Shown here: piece by piece, positions 8,042-11,508 of the stretch
Layout of the letters: every line of letters starts with the position of its first letter
How positions within the stretch are numbered: the stretch's first letter is position 1
Source of the DNA: Cytidiella melzeri
Lineage: Eukaryota > Basidiomycota > Agaricomycetes > Polyporales > Irpicaceae
DNA length: 11,508 nucleotides
Direction: 5' to 3'
NCBI GenBank assembly: GCA_022592445.1
Contig: JABYQR010000701.1
Span: 1 to 11,508 of the forward strand
Made by a program: the position numbers and the translations under genes
Notes under the pieces: model-generated
The model's database searches: none
What the model saw: the letters and a program-made list of their open reading frames with translations, nothing else
What the model was told of the DNA's origin: nothing

Positions 8042-9930
8042 TCACTGGTCCGCACGACCTTTCCCCTTTGCCTGACGCCTCAGAGCTGCCTGCGCTTCAA
8101 AACCTTTGATAGGGTTTTTACGAGCAAAGACAGGCCACCTGCCAGCGTCGGTCTTGTTGGCATCTACGGCAGCATCTCGCACACTGACAGGAGCATTAGA
8201 CCAGCGACTACGGTTATCGCTGAAGGTCGAGCGCGAGTACTTCTTTGCAGATGGGAATGCCTTGAAGAATGCTCGCTCTGCTGGCACATTCTCTTTGAGC
8301 TGTTGGGCATATACCGCAAAGCCAACTAGTATTTCGACGCAATAGAAATCACGCGGCCAAGAACGAGGGCCTTCTTTACCAGGATCTTGGTTTGTGACAG
8401 CCTCAGAGTCCGAGCCAGACCCAAGATCGGAGCTACCAGGCAAATCAGAGTCCGAGGAGGGTGACCAAGACAGAAGGCTGCTCTTCCAAGGTTGCTCGTG
8501 TTTGACCTCAGGCTCAAGCTGAATGGGAGTCACTTTCAGAGTACAAGCTGAAGTACCACTGCCACCGTCATCTGAACTGTCATCAATTGTGTAGCGATTA
8601 CCACGAACGCCTTCCGGGACGATGGGCTCTGGCTTGTCATCGCTGAGTTCGAGTATATCATCTGGCTCGAAGTCATGGTACTTCCGCTTCTGGCGCTGAA
8701 GCGGCTGAGCTGTACCAACAGGTCGTGGCTTCGGCCTCTCTTTGCGATGGTCAACACGAGATGTGAGAACAGGGCCGAGTGACGGATGAGGTGCGATAGC
8801 TGGACGCTTCAAAGGCACGGCAGCTGCTGAATGAGATTGTGCACGAACTGAGGCGCGCTCCTTCTGCAAGCCTGTCCGTAAATGAGAAGGAGTCTCCTTG
8901 ACAGAGAAACGAGCAATAGTCGGATCTATCTCAGAAAGTCGCCTGAATCCAGATGCAGCAACGAAAAGATGACGGCCGGGAGGCACAAGGGCGATGTAAC
9001 CTTCTGATGCGCCAAGCCAGTAGCCGTGTTCAGGGTGATAAATACGAAACCGAGTCGGCTCAGACTGGACTGCGCCATTGTCGATCAGCCCAAGGGTCTT
9101 CAAATGCGAGCGTGAAAACATGAACTTAGACGCAGCACCTCTTTCTCCTTGGAAGCTGTCGTGTGTGGGTGGTTCGCCATCCTGCGGTGCTGCATGTCAG
9201 CTTTCTACTAGTGAGCGGGGTGATCTCAAGTGCGTACCTTCAGCCAGCAGTGCACGGTGACCTCTTGCTCCTCACGAAGCTTCCGCTCTTTCTTCTGCTC
9301 CTCCTCTTTCAGCTTTCTCAAATAGCGCTCCTGCTCACCATCGTACTTTGGGTGATAACTATTGGGCATCTGTGATGCCTTTCGTATAGGCGTAACACTG
9401 GGAGACGATAGAGATGATAGAGACGCTGGAGATGCCGGAGCAATTCGAGATGTTGATGCCAAGGGGGAGGGTGGTTCCAGAAGATGATAAGACGCTAGCG
9501 TAGGTGTAGATGGAGAGGGAAGAGTGGTAGGACCGGAAGTTGGAGTTGTAGAGGGACTCTGAAGCTGGGCGGGAACCATTGGCTGCGGCACAGGCACAGA
9601 AGGCAAAAGCTCAGATGGAAGAGATGGAAGATCAGCAGGACCAGATCCTATAGCTTCTGACAAAGCCGGGTCCATCGGTGAAACAACAATTGATGGGATG
9701 CTCAGGTATGATAATGCAGAAGACGATGATGTAGGAAGGACTGGGGAAGATGTTGGAGAAGATGCGGCAGGAGGACTGGTACCAGCTTGAGATCGCGACT
9801 TGTCTGTTCGGTTGTGATATACACAGCCGCCACCTTCCTCACAGCAGGAGCGGCATTTGCCAGCTCCGCACATCTTGTTGCGGGACTTCCTGCAGTCGCT
9901 GACCGCGCATCGTTCTCTTGATGAGGGCAT
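8042..9930 (-). CDS. KDZ-element accessory protein with N-terminal Cys/His cluster, 610 aa
   Basis: I do not know a named function. The model is exon 9930-9238, intron 9237-9182 (56 bp, GTACGC...CGCAG, phase 0), exon 9181-8042. The start is the first ATG (9930-9928), just before the Cys cluster; the frame upstream is open but has no ATG. Residues 8-39 form a probable zinc-binding cluster: C8-x4-C13-x7-C21-x4-C26-x2-CC-x5-C36-x2-H39. Residues about 45-190 are Ser/Pro-rich and probably disordered. Residues 195-223 form a charged coiled coil (KLKEEEQKKERKLREEQ), and the intron joins VHCWLK to DGEPP. A folded-looking segment follows at about 276-311 (RFRIYHPEHGYWLGASEGYI). Then comes a long acidic, Ser-rich linker and a second folded-looking region at 506-590 (WPRDFYCVEILVGF, YSRSTFSDNRSRW, AGRWPVFARKNP). 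It resembles hypothetical agaricomycete proteins and sits convergent to the transposase, so a DNA-binding or transposition-helper role is plausible but inferred. Confidence 0.75.
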
Positions 9931-10499
9931 GATGAAACCGGGTAGTGAAGGTGAGGCGGAGGGGAAAGATGGTAAGACGGACACCCAACGAAAATAACTG
10001 CACTTTCCAGTCGGAGTGAGTGTGTTTGGTAGGTTACACTGCCACCAATATTTGGTTACAACGTGTCCATTCTAGCCAAACTCGAGATACTCACAGAATA
10101 GTACTGACGTCCGTGATTGCCTGGTTTGGCAGTCCGGGATTTTGGTGAAACGGTCTGCAGTTGCAGCTCAGTGTTTGCACCAGGGCAACCGAAGGTAGGA
10201 CACCTGTTCTTTACAAAATACTAAGTTGTCAGCCTGAAGTGTTCTGCGTTGAAGTACTCACAAGAGTTGCAGCCTCAAGGCCTGGCATGCGGGACGGAGG
10301 GAGAGGTTGCGCGCGCTGTCAATCATTTGCTTGCTCTCTCTTATATAACGGTCAAAGGGGATTTCAATTCGAAGAGCTCGTCTTCTCGAGCATGGGAGGA
10401 TCACATCGACGCTATATCAAGCTATGTCTTACAGTCTGCCACCATGGTGGGAGTGACACGCATGTCACACCATGTTAGGCGCCACGGATCGACTGGATT
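9931..10499. other. Right subterminal region of the transposon, no recognised gene
   Basis: This 569-bp stretch between the accessory gene start and the right inverted repeat should contain the accessory gene's promoter and leader, read on the minus strand. Open frames on the plus strand show no motif. The only structure I can support is the subterminal palindrome at 10453-10468. Confidence 0.5.
10453..10468. repeat. Right subterminal palindrome GTGAC-n6-GTCAC
   Basis: GTGAC at 10453-10457 and GTCAC at 10464-10468 face each other about 70 bases in from the right end. This is similar in depth and half-site sequence to the left motif at 4010-4022. It is a possible transposase-binding site, inferred only. 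Confidence 0.5.
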
Positions 10500-10535
10500 C
10501 GGACTGACCGGATTCCCCATTTCCCGGTCTTTCTG
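10500..10535 (-). repeat. Right terminal inverted repeat of the KDZ element
   Basis: It is the inverted copy of 3951-3986, with the perfect 27-bp core at 10500-10526 and six of nine outer bases matching. The outermost bases read CAGAAAGAC inward here, against GAGAACGAA at the left end. Confidence 0.92.
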
Positions 10536-10543
10536 TTCAAGTC
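10536..10543 (+). repeat. Right target-site duplication (TTCAAGTC)
   Basis: Exact direct copy of 3943-3950, abutting the right inverted repeat. Removing the element and one copy would rebuild the empty site CCTTCAAGTCAAGG. Confidence 0.9.
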
Positions 10544-11186
10544 AAGGGTAGCTGTCGACAGGGGCTGCTGACATCCATCAATACACTAGGGGCAAACGCC
10601 GATTTCACACGCCTTGAAATTTGCATGATTACCCATTTAAATGTTAACTATCAGCAGATAATCCATAGGCAATTTTGGGCTCGGAATTGTTTCTTAATGT
10701 TTGAGAATACAAAATAATGCTATACAAATTCTGTGGCTTTTCCGGCGCAGGAATTTCTGTTGTTTAAGTGGTAGTTAAATCAAAAAGAAAAATGAAAGGA
10801 AAGTTACCTTTCAAGGCTCAGAAAACCAAGTGGAAAAGATGCCTTCCACGGATTCGGCGGGGCGTGGGAAAAGGGCATGAAAAAATCAAGAAAAGGAAAG
10901 GGCGGGTAGAATTTCCGGCGGCCTACCTCGTTGCATGCACGTGCTACCGAAAAGTTCGTGAAAGTTGTTTGCCACGTTATGTTTGCCATCACCCGACACA
11001 CGTGGGAAATCTAATTGTTTTTACAATTTTAGGTCGGTCGGAAATCTGCCCGAAAAATCAATATTCACACAGATTTTCGGAGCGCGGAAAGGCTGCCAGT
11101 AGATAGGCTTGAAAATTTGTAGAAAAACGCGAGAAACATTCAGCAATGTTAATATTTATGATGTGAGAAATGTCATACTACAGCGC
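10544..11186. other. AT-rich right flank, no recognised gene
   Basis: This host-side DNA is visibly richer in A+T than the rest of the window, with stretches such as GATTACCCATTTAAATGTTA. Open frames are short; the lysine-rich one at 10768-11106 has no motif. No terminal repeats, tRNA or exon chain are seen. It could be decayed repeat DNA. Confidence 0.5.
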
Positions 11187-11393
11187 GGTGGGGGGAGGGT
11201 GGGGAAGACGGGGGAGACGGGGGAGACGGGCAAGGTGGGGGGGGGGGGTGAGGGGGGGTGCGGGGGGGTGAGGGGGGTGCGGGGGGGTGAGGGGGGTGAG
11301 GGGGGGTGCGGGGGGTGAGGGGGGGTGCGGGGGGGTGCGGGGGGGTGCGGGGGGGTGCGGGGGGGGTGAGGGGGGATGCCCGGGGGGGGGGGG
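11187..11393 (+). repeat. G-rich minisatellite, likely quadruplex-forming
   Basis: The plus strand is almost only G for about 207 bases. It begins with units of the kind GGGGGAGAC, then many irregular units of about 8-11 bases, GGGGGGGTGCG and GGGGGGTGAG, and ends in a run of 12 G. Dozens of runs of three or more G are spaced by two or three bases, which fits the known requirement for G-quadruplex formation. The long G runs also make the assembled length unreliable. No vertebrate- or fungal-type TTAGGG telomere unit is present. Confidence 0.9.
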
Positions 11394-11508
11394 TTATTTA
11401 GAAAAATCAGTATTATTATTCGTCGGCGAAGCCAGGGACGGTACATGCTAAGGTAATATACACACAATAGAATATGCGCAAGGAAGTGGAAGGGTCGCTG
11501 CGGGAAGT

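Larger units (their letters stand above)
3951..10535 (+). mobile_element. Complete KDZ-superfamily DNA transposon, 6585 bp
   Basis: The ends are 36-bp terminal inverted repeats (3951-3986 and 10500-10535; 33 of 36 matching, 27-bp perfect core CGGGAAATGG...CAGTCCG), flanked by the 8-bp duplication TTCAAGTC. The element encodes a CxC5/CxC6-type KDZ transposase on the plus strand (4089-6306) and a second, convergent gene on the minus strand (9930-8042). Between them lie fragments of an SQS1-like gene and a sesquiterpene synthase gene, which are ordinary host genes and look like captured cargo. The perfect target duplication, near-perfect termini and open transposase frame argue for a recent insertion and a possibly autonomous element. 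Superfamily assignment rests on the encoded protein, not on a database match of the termini. Confidence 0.88.

Noticed and set aside
9931..9984. Upstream start for the accessory gene at 9984
   Set aside because: The codon at 9984 is GTG. The first ATG in frame is at 9930-9928, directly before the Cys cluster, which suits a eukaryotic gene.
10768..11106. Lysine-rich 112-codon frame
   Set aside because: The composition follows local A-rich DNA. There is no recognisable family, and the supposed start is not in a gene-like context.
10544..11186. LTR or second transposon end in the AT-rich flank
   Set aside because: I found no paired terminal repeats, target duplication or encoded mobile-element protein.
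11187..11393. Telomere repeat
   Set aside because: Units are GGGGGGTGAG/GGGGGGGTGCG-like and irregular; no TTAGGG-type array is present.
11109..11467. Gly-rich and Pro-rich frames over the G-rich tract
   Set aside because: They are low-complexity translations of the minisatellite, not proteins.

Overview
The window looks like nuclear DNA of a mushroom-forming basidiomycete (Agaricomycetes). Protein-coding genes are split by many short introns of 48-68 bp. The central gene belongs to the CxC5/CxC6 cysteine-cluster branch of the KDZ (Kyakuja-Dileera-Zisupton) transposases, a family strongly expanded in agaricomycetes. All identifications come from reading translated sequence and recalling family motifs; no database search was run.

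Layout. (1) 1-1472, plus: the 3' part of UTP7, a WD40 protein of the small-subunit processome, in six exons; its fourth intron boundary set includes an apparent GC-AG intron. (2) 1473-3942: about 2.5 kb with no gene I recognise, but with three clear hairpin sequences at 1567-2032. (3) 3951-10535: a structurally complete DNA transposon of 6585 bp. Its 36-bp terminal inverted repeats match at 33 of 36 positions, with a perfect 27-bp core. They are flanked by a perfect 8-bp target-site duplication (TTCAAGTC at 3943-3950 and 10536-10543). (4) 10536-11508: AT-rich flank with no recognised gene, then a strongly G-rich minisatellite at 11187-11393.

Inside the transposon are a six-exon KDZ-type transposase gene (4089-6306, plus, 652 aa) and a two-exon gene on the other strand (9930-8042, 610 aa) with an N-terminal Cys/His cluster, a coiled coil and a conserved-looking C-terminal segment. 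They converge on about 1.7 kb that holds broken pieces of two ordinary fungal genes. One is the G-patch end of an SQS1-like protein (minus, about 7066-6660). The other is three exon pieces of a class I sesquiterpene synthase (plus, about 7205-7569), including the NSE metal-binding motif and the C-terminus but lacking the Asp-rich motif. A 62-bp near-perfect hairpin lies between them.

The most notable reading is that this KDZ element carries captured host-gene fragments, as Pack-type elements do. The termini, the target duplication and both fragments are seen directly in the sequence; mobility and capture are inferred.
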